A stretch of DNA of 15,048 nt from Candidatus Eiseniibacteriota bacterium (lineage in GTDB: Bacteria; Eisenbacteria; RBG-16-71-46): contig CAIXRL010000485.1 in assembly GCA_903921835.1 (NCBI GenBank), forward strand, positions 1-15,048, in the 5' to 3' direction. Numbering within the stretch: the stretch's first letter is position 1; every line of letters starts with the position of its first letter. The translations under genes were made by a program, and so were the position numbers. Below, in pieces: positions 6,643-13,254 of this stretch. The notes below the pieces were generated by a model. That model had not been told where the DNA came from and searched no databases. It saw only the letters and a program-made list of their open reading frames with translations.

Positions 6643-6738
6643 CATGCGCTGACGTCTAGCGCGGAATATCTCCTCCCCGATCCTGTCGGTCTCCCACATC
6701 CACCATCTCGGCGGGGCCCTCGCCGCACTCCGGGACAC

Positions 6739-8067
6739 GTGAGCGAAACGACGTCTCCTCGGCATCCGGCCCTCTTCCGGCTCTACTACGCGGCCGTGGT
6801 TCTCTGCGCGGTCGCGCTGATGGCGGGACAGGTGCGCACGGCAGGCGCTGCGCCACCCGCGGTGTCGCTGCTCGGCGGCGGCTTCCTGCTCCTGCTCCTG
6901 AGCGAACTCGCGCCCGTGCCGCTTCCAGGTGGCGGTTACGTCACCGCGAGCACCATCTTCAACCTGCCGTGCGTGCTGGTGTTCGGCCCCTTCTGGACCG
7001 CGGCGATCGACCTGGTGGCCAATGGCATCGCCCACGGGATCGTGCTGCGCAAGTCGCCGGTGCGCCTGCTCCACAACGTCGCCATCTACACGCTGGGCTA
7101 CTTCGCGACGGCCTCGGCGTGGACCGCGGCCGGCGGGCGCATCGGCGGGCTGAGCTTCCCGCAGGACGGCGGCGCGCTGCTGCTCGCCGGCGTGGTCGCC
7201 TTCGTCGTGAACTCCGCTTTCGTCTCGACCGTCATCGGCCTCACGGCGGGGCCGAGCCCCTGGCGGATCTGGCAGCGCAACTTCCAGCAGGGCCTGCCGC
7301 ATCACCTGTCGTTCGTCGCGCTGGGCGCTCTGGTGGCGGTCGTGTATTCGAGCGCCGGGCCGTGGGGCATCCTGCTGTTCGTGCTGCCGTTTCTCGTTTC
7401 ACGCCATTCGTTCCAGGTTTACCTGGAGCTCAAGAGCGACATGAAGGACTTCGTGCGCGCGCTCACCGAGGTGCTCGAGGAAGTCGATCCCTACACGCGT
7501 CACCATTCGGTGCGCGTCGCCGAGTACGCCGTTCGTCTGGCGCGCGGCATGGGCCGGGCGGAGCGTGATGTCGAGGAGATCGAGTACGCGGCGTTCGTGC
7601 ACGACATCGGGAAGATCGGGCCCCAGCACCAGCACATCCTGCAGAAGCCCGGTTCGCTCTCACACGAGGAGCAGCGCACGCTGCGCGCGCACCCGGCGGC
7701 GGGCGCGGAGATCGTCGCGCGCGTGCGGGCGCTGCGTCGCGCCTCGGAGATCGTGCGCGCCCACCACGAGCGCCCCGACGGCCAGGGGTATCCCTACGGC
7801 CTGCGCTCGGCGGACGTGCCGGTCGGCGCGCGCATCCTCAACGTCTCCGACGCCTTTGACGCCATGACCTCCGACCGGCCGTATCGTCGCGCGCTGCCGC
7901 TCGACGCCGCGCTGCGCGAGCTCGAGCGCGGCTCCGGAACGCAGTTCGATCGCGACGTCGTGAAGTGCCTGCTGCGCATGCACGCGGAGGGCGGCTTCCC
8001 GCTGGTGCCGAGCCCCAGCAGCGAGGACCTCCAGTTGCTGCGCCTGCGCACGCGAGTGGGCGGCTGA
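6739..8067 (+). CDS. Membrane-anchored HD-GYP protein, probable c-di-GMP phosphodiesterase
   Basis: 442 residues from GTG 6739. The first half is an integral-membrane sensor of about six or seven helices (near residues 14-33, 41-60, 72-95, 110-128, 142-166 and 192-222) of a type I cannot name. A short linker (VYLELKSDMKDFVRALTEVLEEVDPYTRHHS) leads into the HD-GYP domain. The HD pair is His288-Asp289 in FVHDIGKIG, and the second signature HHERPDGQGYP lies at 342-352 with the Gly-Tyr-Pro triad intact. DAFDAMTSDRPYR follows as in active members. Such proteins hydrolyse cyclic-di-GMP in the cytoplasm, with the membrane part sensing an unknown cue. No good ribosome binding site precedes the GTG. 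The start is constrained by the TAA at 6640 and the first helix near residue 14. A sigma-54 activator follows on the same strand. Confidence 0.88.
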   Translation: MSETTSPRHPALFRLYYAAVVLCAVALMAGQVRTAGAAPPAVSLLGGGFLLLLLSELAPVPLPGGGYVTASTIFNLPCVLVFGPFWTAAIDLVANGIAHGIVLRKSPVRLLHNVAIYTLGYFATASAWTAAGGRIGGLSFPQDGGALLLAGVVAFVVNSAFVSTVIGLTAGPSPWRIWQRNFQQGLPHHLSFVALGALVAVVYSSAGPWGILLFVLPFLVSRHSFQVYLELKSDMKDFVRALTEVLEEVDPYTRHHSVRVAEYAVRLARGMGRAERDVEEIEYAAFVHDIGKIGPQHQHILQKPGSLSHEEQRTLRAHPAAGAEIVARVRALRRASEIVRAHHERPDGQGYPYGLRSADVPVGARILNVSDAFDAMTSDRPYRRALPLDAALRELERGSGTQFDRDVVKCLLRMHAEGGFPLVPSPSSEDLQLLRLRTRVGG

Positions 8068-8271
8068 TGCACTCCCGCGACCCGGAGACGGACCTTCCGC
8101 GTCGGGCCCCGGACAGGGCCGGCAGGCGGCGCGAGGTGCGCGGCACGTGGGGCGCGCCGGACGCGGTGAGCCCAGGCGCGCGCGTTGTGGGGTGGGACAC
8201 GGCCTGAACGATGAAGTCCCCGGTATCGACGAAGCGCTCCCGAGTGGCGGTGGTTGGGGTGGAGGTGGTGG

Positions 8272-9282
8272 ATGGAGCGAGAGCGGAGTCGTGAGGGGGC
8301 TGAGGCTGCGGTTCCGGAGATGGTCGGCGAGGCGCCGTCCTGGCGCGAGCTGCTGGCCCAGTTGCCGGCGGTGGCGACGAGCGGACTGCCGGTGCTGTTG
8401 CTCGGCGAGACCGGGACGGGCAAGGAACTGGTCGCGCGCGCCCTGCACGCGCTCAGTCCGCGACGCCGGCACGCGTTTGTCGCGCACAACTGCGGCGCTA
8501 CGCCGGACAGCCTGATCGAGAGCGAGCTGTTCGGTCACGTGCGCGGCGCGTTCACCGGCGCGGTGAGCGATCACGCCGGGCTCTTCGAGGCCGCGGAGCG
8601 CGGGACGCTGTTCCTGGACGAGATCGGGGACGCGAGCGCGCTCCTGCAGATGAAGCTGCTGCGCGTGCTGCAGGAGGGCGAGGCGCGGCGGGTGGGCGAC
8701 ACCCGGCTGCGGCGCGTCGACGTGCGGGTGATCTCGGCGACGCACCGCTCGCTCGAGAAGTCCGTCACGGTGTCGGCGTTTCGCTCCGACCTCTTCTTCC
8801 GCCTGAACGCCGTGCGGCTCCGCCTGCCCACGCTGCGCGAACGCGGCCGCGACATCCTGCTGCTCGCCCGTCACTTCCTCGCGCAGGCCGCCGCGCGCGA
8901 GGGCGGCGGCGCGCCGGAGTTGGACGCCACGCTCAAGGAGCAGCTGCTGCGCTACGCGTGGCCGGGCAACGTGCGCGAACTGGCGAACGCCTGTCAGTTC
9001 GCGGTTCGCGTCTCCGGCGCGCGCGAGCTGGTGACGTTCGCGCACTGGCCCGAGGCGCCCTTCGCGACCGCGGTGGCGGAGGGCGCGGGCCTGCACGCGG
9101 AGACGCGCGCGCTCGAGGAGAGGAGGCTGCGCGAGACGCTTCGCCGCACGCACGGCAACAAGACCCAGGCCGCTCGGGCGCTCGGGCTGTCGCGCCAGGG
9201 GCTGCTCAAGAAGCTCAAGCGCTACGGCCTCGGGCCGGTGGGCGGGCAGGTGGCGCTTGACGCTGGGGAAGACGCTGACTAG
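8272..9282 (+). CDS. Sigma-54 activator with AAA+ and Fis-type HTH only
   Basis: 336 residues from ATG 8272, with GGAGGTG at 8261-8267. The protein starts almost directly with the AAA+ domain. Walker A is GETGTGKE (45-52), the sigma-54 contact loop GAFTGA is intact at 92-97, Walker B is GTLFLDE (111-117), and FRSDLFFRLNAVRLRLPTLRER carries the sensor and arginine-finger region. A Fis-type helix-turn-helix ends the protein (NKTQAARALGLSRQGLLKKLKRYGL). It should remodel sigma-54 RNA polymerase at specific promoters by ATP hydrolysis. There is no receiver, GAF, PAS or other input domain before the AAA+ module, so control must come from expression or from a partner protein, as for PspF. A TTG at 8254 would add only six residues. 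The gap to the HD-GYP gene is 204 bases and holds only a weak 5-bp hairpin (8105-8120). No -24/-12 promoter was found in the window. Confidence 0.9.
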   Translation: MERERSREGAEAAVPEMVGEAPSWRELLAQLPAVATSGLPVLLLGETGTGKELVARALHALSPRRRHAFVAHNCGATPDSLIESELFGHVRGAFTGAVSDHAGLFEAAERGTLFLDEIGDASALLQMKLLRVLQEGEARRVGDTRLRRVDVRVISATHRSLEKSVTVSAFRSDLFFRLNAVRLRLPTLRERGRDILLLARHFLAQAAAREGGGAPELDATLKEQLLRYAWPGNVRELANACQFAVRVSGARELVTFAHWPEAPFATAVAEGAGLHAETRALEERRLRETLRRTHGNKTQAARALGLSRQGLLKKLKRYGLGPVGGQVALDAGEDAD

Positions 9283-9285
9283 CCT
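9257..9285 (+). promoter_or_regulatory. Putative promoter of the Gfo/Idh-lnt operon
   Basis: TTGACG (9257-9262), a 17-base spacer, then TAGCCT (9280-9285). The TAG of the -10 box is also the stop codon of the sigma-54 activator. Transcription from here would give a leader of about 260 bases before the GTG at 9552. Confidence 0.45.
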
Positions 9286-9480
9286 GAAGCATTCATGATG
9301 CCTGCGGCGTGCGAGCGTGATTTATGCGCCATCCGGACGGGAATCGAGGGGCAGCTGGCGGGTCGCATTTGAAAGAGGGCGTGGTCGCGGCCGGCCGGTC
9401 CCACTCGCCCGGCGAACGCAGGTCCGGGTGCCGCGCATCCCGCACATTCGGCTCGCGTTCACGCCAGCAGTCCAGGTCAG

Positions 9481-9523
9481 CGTCCGGCCGGCAGGTCGGA
9501 CGGGCGCGGGTGGAACGCCCGCG
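9481..9523 (+). other. Two consecutive hairpins in the Gfo/Idh leader
   Basis: CGTCCGGCC (9481-9489) pairs with GGTCGGACG (9494-9502) around a GGCA tetraloop, with one G-U pair. Two bases later CGCGGG (9505-9510) pairs with CCCGCG (9518-9523) around a 7-base loop. They lie 29-71 bases before the start codon. They could be an mRNA regulatory structure; no riboswitch class is recognised. The rest of 9283-9551 shows no gene. Confidence 0.35.
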
Positions 9524-9551
9524 GTGCGACGAAACGTTCTCGGGGGGTCTC

Positions 9552-10565
9552 GTGGCGAAGAAGACGTTCAGGATCGCGCTCGTCGGCGTCGGCGCCGTGG
9601 CTCAGGTGAATCACATCCCCGCCCTGAAGAAGGTCGCCGGCCTGGAGCTCGTGGCGCTGTGCGATCGTGATCTGGAGAAGGCGCAGCGCGTCGCGCAGAA
9701 GTTCGGCGTGCCGCACGCGGTGGGGCGCATCGAGGAGCTCTTCGACATGGAGGACCTCGACGCGATCGACATCTGCACGCCGAACTACCTGCACGCCCCC
9801 ATGGCCGTCGCGGCGCTCGAGGCGGGCAAGCACGTGTTCTGCGAGCGGCCGCTCGCGCGCAGCAGCGCCGAGGCCGCTGCGATGACGAAGGCGGCGAAGA
9901 AGGCCGACCGCATCCTGGCCTGCGCCGTTCAGCACCGCTTCCGCCCCGACGCGCAGTTGCTGCGCCGCTTCGTCGAGAAGGGGGACCTCGGCGAGATCTT
10001 CATGGCCAAGGCCGGGTGGCTCAGGTTGAAGACGCAGTGGGATTCGGACGAGTGGCGTCGGCAGAAGCGCGAATCCGGCGGTGGCGTCGTGCTCGACCTG
10101 GGTTTCCAGATGCTCGACCTGTCGCTGTGGGTCCTGGGCCAGCCGAAGGTGACGTCGGTGACGGCGGCCGTTCACCGCAACAAGAAGGGCGAGGTGGAGG
10201 ACAGCGCCACGGCGTTCTTCCGCCTCGAGTCCGGCGCCACGCTGACGCTGGAGCTGACGTGGGGCCTGCTCATGGAGAAGGACTTCGCGTACCTGAATCT
10301 GTTCGGCTCGGGGGGCGCGGCGCTGCTCAATCCGTTCCGGGTCCACAAGGGCATGCACGGCACGCTGGTCAACGTGACGCCGACGTTCGAGACGTCGCGC
10401 AACCAGTACCGCCAGTCCATGGAGGCGCAGGCGCAGGACTTCGTGGACACGCTCCGCTCGGGCCGCAGGCCGATGGGTTCCGCGGACGAGGTGCTGGGCG
10501 TCATGGAGGTTCTGGACGCCGTCTATCGCAGCGCGGAGCAGGGCAGGGAAGTGAAGGTCGGCTGA
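9552..10565 (+). CDS. Gfo/Idh/MocA-family oxidoreductase-like protein
   Basis: 337 residues from GTG 9552, which has GGGGGG about 5 bases upstream; a longer frame back to 9324 adds only Arg/Ser-rich filler. The N-terminal Rossmann domain begins FRIALVGVGAVAQVNHIPAL and continues through LVALCDRD and AIDICTPNYLHAPMAVAALEAGKHVFCE. The C-terminal domain has the usual long beta-sheet sequence (DSATAFFRLESGATLTLELTW). Family members use NAD(P) to oxidise or reduce sugars and related compounds. Two signature positions differ. The catalytic Glu-Lys-Pro is Glu98-Arg99-Pro100. The conserved His in the active-site helix (usually GxHxxD) is Gln186 in LDLGFQMLDL. Catalysis may therefore be altered or lost while nucleotide binding is kept. 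The substrate is unknown. lnt starts two bases after the stop codon, so the two are co-expressed. Confidence 0.85.
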   Translation: MAKKTFRIALVGVGAVAQVNHIPALKKVAGLELVALCDRDLEKAQRVAQKFGVPHAVGRIEELFDMEDLDAIDICTPNYLHAPMAVAALEAGKHVFCERPLARSSAEAAAMTKAAKKADRILACAVQHRFRPDAQLLRRFVEKGDLGEIFMAKAGWLRLKTQWDSDEWRRQKRESGGGVVLDLGFQMLDLSLWVLGQPKVTSVTAAVHRNKKGEVEDSATAFFRLESGATLTLELTWGLLMEKDFAYLNLFGSGGAALLNPFRVHKGMHGTLVNVTPTFETSRNQYRQSMEAQAQDFVDTLRSGRRPMGSADEVLGVMEVLDAVYRSAEQGREVKVG

Positions 10566-10567
10566 CG

Positions 10568-12109
10568 GTGTTGGCCACCCGCCGCGACCTCGCACTCGCC
10601 GCCACGTCGGGCCTCGCGCTTGGCGCGGCGTTCCTGCCACTGCCGCTCGGGCCGCTCGCATGGGTCGCGCTCGTGCCGCTGCTCGCGGCGCTGCAGCGGC
10701 GCGTCGCCGCCGGCACGGGCGCGGGCAGCGCCTTCCGGCTCGGCTACGTGGGCGGGCTCGCGTTCTTCCTCACCGGCATGCACTGGATCGCGCTGCTCTC
10801 GGACGTCGCCTCCACCGTGCACTGGATCAAGTACCTCGCATGGGTGTTCGCGGGCGGCTACCTCGCGCTGTTCTGGGGGCTCGCGGCATGGCTGGCGTAT
10901 GGACTCGCGCGGCGCTCGGGGGTCGCCGTGCAGTGGACGTTCGTGCCCGCGATGCTGCTTGTGGAGGAACTGCGCGGTTCGGGCGAGTTGGGTTTCCCGT
11001 GGTTCCAGCCCGGCTACACGCAGCAGGCGCTGCCGATCATGGGCATGGCGGCCCTGGGCAGCGTGACGCTGGTGACCGCGTGGGTGCTCGCCGTCAACGC
11101 CACGGCGCTGGGGTTCTGGCGGCGGCGCGCAGTCCCGAGCGGTGTTGCGCTTCTGGCGTTGCTGGCGCTGCCGTGGCTGCACGCCGGAATCGCCTCGCGT
11201 TTGACGCCGCACCCCTCGCCGACGGGCGCGCCGGCCCCGATGGTGGCCCTGGTGCAGGGCGACATCCCGGGCGAGATCAAGTGGTCGGGCAAGCACGAGG
11301 GCGAGATCCTAGGCACCTTCCTCGCGCTCTCCGACACCGCGACGACCCGGCGCGGACCGGCGGGCCAGCGCCCCTCGCTGCTCGTCTGGCCGGAGACGGC
11401 AACGGGAAGTTACCTGCGCAAGCAGATCGACCAGTCGCTGTTGCTCGCCGAGTTCGTGAACTCGCGCCACGTGCCGGTGTTCACCGGCTTCGCCGACTAC
11501 GACTACGGTCCGAACGGCAAACCCAGGGCCTGGAACGCGGCGGGCGCGTGGGGCATGAACGGCGCGCTCTCCGAGGTGTACGCCAAACGTCACCTCGTCC
11601 CGTTCGGCGAGCGCATGCCGTTCCAATGGCTGGTTCCGGCGCTGGGCAGGATGGACTTTGGCCAGGCGGAATGGGAGCCAGGCACGCGCACCGTGTTGTT
11701 CCCGAGCGCGGCCGGCCCGTTTGCGTGTCTCGTCTGCTTCGAGTCCATCTTTCCGAACCTCGCGCGCGCCGACGTGCGGCGCGGCGCGAGGATGCTCGTC
11801 GTGGTCACGAACGACGAGTGGTTCGGCAATAGCGCCGCGCTCTATCAGCATGCCGCGATGGCGCCCTTCCGGGCGGTCGAGAACGGCGTGCCGCTGCTGC
11901 GCTGCGCGAACACGGGGCTCACGGAGATCATCGCTCCGAGCGGCCGCGTGGTCGCGCGGGCGCCTGCGTGGGAGCCGTGCGTGCTCGCGGGCGAGGTGCC
12001 CGCGGCCACGGGCCCGACGCCCTACACGAGGTGGGGCGACTGGCCAGGTGCGCTGGCGGCGATCAGTGTCCTGGCACTTGCGCTACGGCGCTGGCGGCGG
12101 GAGCGCTGA
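10568..12109 (+). CDS. lnt: Apolipoprotein N-acyltransferase
   Basis: 513 residues, the expected size for Lnt. This inner-membrane enzyme adds the third acyl chain to the N-terminal Cys of lipoproteins. The first 200 or so residues are hydrophobic helices (LALAATSGLALGAAFLPL, GPLAWVALVPLLAAL, YVGGLAFFLTGMHWIALL and others), with the family stretch RGSGELGFPWFQPGY. The periplasmic nitrilase-like domain follows, opening MVALVQGDIPGEIKW, with the catalytic triad visible as Glu276 (LLVWPETA), Lys340 (YAKRHLVPFGERMPF) and Cys390 (CLVCFESIFP). VTNDEWFG and RAVENGVPLLRCANTG are further hallmarks, and a final helix ends the protein. GTG 10568 is chosen, two bases after the upstream stop; TTG 10571 is an alternative. 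The 3' end overlaps the convergent carbonic anhydrase gene by 47 bases. Presence of lnt argues for a diderm cell envelope. Confidence 0.95.
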   Translation: MLATRRDLALAATSGLALGAAFLPLPLGPLAWVALVPLLAALQRRVAAGTGAGSAFRLGYVGGLAFFLTGMHWIALLSDVASTVHWIKYLAWVFAGGYLALFWGLAAWLAYGLARRSGVAVQWTFVPAMLLVEELRGSGELGFPWFQPGYTQQALPIMGMAALGSVTLVTAWVLAVNATALGFWRRRAVPSGVALLALLALPWLHAGIASRLTPHPSPTGAPAPMVALVQGDIPGEIKWSGKHEGEILGTFLALSDTATTRRGPAGQRPSLLVWPETATGSYLRKQIDQSLLLAEFVNSRHVPVFTGFADYDYGPNGKPRAWNAAGAWGMNGALSEVYAKRHLVPFGERMPFQWLVPALGRMDFGQAEWEPGTRTVLFPSAAGPFACLVCFESIFPNLARADVRRGARMLVVVTNDEWFGNSAALYQHAAMAPFRAVENGVPLLRCANTGLTEIIAPSGRVVARAPAWEPCVLAGEVPAATGPTPYTRWGDWPGALAAISVLALALRRWRRER

Positions 12110-12944
12110 CCGAGGTCACGACTCCGCTGCGCAGGTCGTAGACCGCGCTCATCACCTTGAGCTGGCCCTTCGAGACGGCCGCGCGCAGCAACGCGCTGTT
12201 CGAGACGATGTCGGCCGCGCTCTGCCGTGCGTTCGCGATGACGCTGCGCTCGACCAGTTCGTCGCCCTCGAAGCAGTTGGAGAGCCGCTGTACCGTCGGG
12301 CGGATGCGGTCGACGATCGCCTGCAGGTAGCTCGAGGGCATCTCGCCGCCGGCGACCGCGGACTTCACCGCGCTGCACGAGGTATGCCCGAGCACGACGA
12401 GCAGGTGGGCGTGCAGGTGCTCGACGGCATACTCCAGGGAGCCGAGTGCGATGGGGTCCACGATGTTGCCGGCCGTGCGCACCACGAAGAGGTCGCCGAG
12501 CGACTGATCAAAGACGAGCTCGGGGCTCACGCGACTGTCGGCGCAGCCCAGGACGATGGCGCGCGGATGCTGGTCGCCGACCAGTTGGTCGCGCTCGCGG
12601 GTGTAGGGGCGCGCGTTCGGGTGATCGGCGACGAAGCGACGGTTCCCCGCGAGCAGGTCGCTCCAGATGCCGTCGGGCGTCGTGTCGGGTGGCGCGCTCA
12701 CGATCGCGGCCGCGGGCGCAGCGGGTGGCGGGGTGTGTTTCACCCCGAGTACCGCCGGCCGCGAGGTCAGCGGCCGCGTAGCGGGCGCGGTGGACGCGTG
12801 GGAGAGGCTCGCCGAGATGTCGGCCGAGATGCGCTCGCGCACAGCGCCGGCGTCGGTGATGGCTTCGCCGCCGCGTGCCACGAGAGGCGGGGCGGACGAG
12901 AGGATCAGCGCCAGCGCGGCCATGCGCAGCAGATGGCGGTTCAT
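12063..12944 (-). CDS. Beta-class carbonic anhydrase with signal peptide
   Basis: 293 residues from ATG 12944. The N-terminus (MNRHLLRMAALALILSSAPP) is a signal peptide, followed by a long Ala/Pro/Ser/Thr-rich linker to about residue 90. The catalytic domain then begins at IWSDLLAGNRRFV. The zinc motifs are complete: Cys134-x-Asp136-x-Arg138 in GCADSRVSPE and His187-x-x-Cys190 in LGHTSCSAV. VVRTAGNIVDPIALGSLEYAVEHL is the usual connector. The enzyme interconverts CO2 and bicarbonate and here should act in the periplasm. A longer frame from 13073 would place 43 basic residues before the signal peptide and is rejected. Tail to tail with lnt. Its upstream region has an inverted repeat but no clear promoter. 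Confidence 0.92.
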   Translation of the reverse strand: MNRHLLRMAALALILSSAPPLVARGGEAITDAGAVRERISADISASLSHASTAPATRPLTSRPAVLGVKHTPPPAAPAAAIVSAPPDTTPDGIWSDLLAGNRRFVADHPNARPYTRERDQLVGDQHPRAIVLGCADSRVSPELVFDQSLGDLFVVRTAGNIVDPIALGSLEYAVEHLHAHLLVVLGHTSCSAVKSAVAGGEMPSSYLQAIVDRIRPTVQRLSNCFEGDELVERSVIANARQSAADIVSNSALLRAAVSKGQLKVMSAVYDLRSGVVTSVSAPAASAVAQVPGH

Positions 12945-13025
12945 GGGGTCAGTGCCTCGATGATGGTGCGCATCGTCCGGCGCACGTCCGGCAATGCGGC
13001 GCACATCCCGGGCGGCGTCCACGGA

Positions 13026-13080
13026 GCCGGTTCGAAGTCTCGGCAGTCCCGCTCGACTCTTGAGCGCACTCACAACCGGC
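13026..13080. repeat. Nested inverted repeats between carbonic anhydrase and asd
   Basis: GCCGGTT (13026-13032) is matched perfectly by AACCGGC (13074-13080). Inside it, CGCTC (13050-13054) pairs with GAGCG (13062-13066). The element sits 82-136 bases upstream of the carbonic anhydrase start on the minus strand and about 30 bases before the asd -35 box. It could be an operator or an mRNA leader structure. The rest of 12945-13254 holds the asd promoter and leader and no gene. Confidence 0.35.
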
Positions 13081-13107
13081 GGGCATGAAGTGCCCGGGCC
13101 AGGCGCG

Positions 13108-13137
13108 TTGACAGCCGCGCGGCGCCGCCACTAAGGT
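13108..13137 (+). promoter_or_regulatory. Sigma-70-type promoter of the asd-truA operon
   Basis: TTGACA (13108-13113), an 18-base spacer, then TAAGGT (13132-13137). It gives a leader of about 110 bases before the GTG at 13255. The form matches the promoter at 1435. Confidence 0.55.
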
Positions 13138-13254
13138 GCCGGCTTCGAGATCAGCGGCGTCCGATGCCAGCGGGCAAGCCGCGTTCGCGCAGCCGTTTGC
13201 GCCGGGAGCTCGGAATCGCGCGCGCCGTGACGCGGCGCCACCGGGGAGGTAAGT

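Larger units (their letters stand above)
6437..6738 (+). other. Structured intergenic leader ahead of the HD-GYP gene
   Basis: This 302-base stretch holds a 10-bp hairpin (6444-6466), repeated GCGAAGC heptamers (about 6500-6528), a 16-codon ORF with a strong ribosome binding site (6592-6642), and a weak 5-bp stem at 6646-6662 just after that ORF. I looked for a GEMM-type c-di-GMP riboswitch, plausible before an HD-GYP gene, and did not recognise one. The HD-GYP start codon itself has no clear Shine-Dalgarno sequence. Confidence 0.4.

Noticed and set aside
8211..8294. Possible 27-codon ORF overlapping the start of the sigma-54 gene
   Set aside because: No ribosome binding site, no recognisable sequence, and it overlaps the ribosome binding site and start of a certain gene.
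7660..9153. Long minus-strand open frame (497 codons) antisense to the HD-GYP and sigma-54 genes
   Set aside because: Both plus-strand genes have intact catalytic motifs. The antisense translation is low-complexity and shows no domain.
9324..9551. N-terminal extension of the Gfo/Idh protein to an upstream ATG
   Set aside because: The extra 76 residues are Arg/Ser/Gly-rich with no fold, and the Rossmann start follows directly after the GTG at 9552, which has a G-rich ribosome binding site. The region also forms hairpins.
12073..12085. TGGCACTTGC resembling a sigma-54 promoter
   Set aside because: The -24 and -12 parts are adjacent rather than separated by about five bases, and it lies inside the lnt coding end. 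Other TGGCAC sites in the window lack the downstream TTGC.
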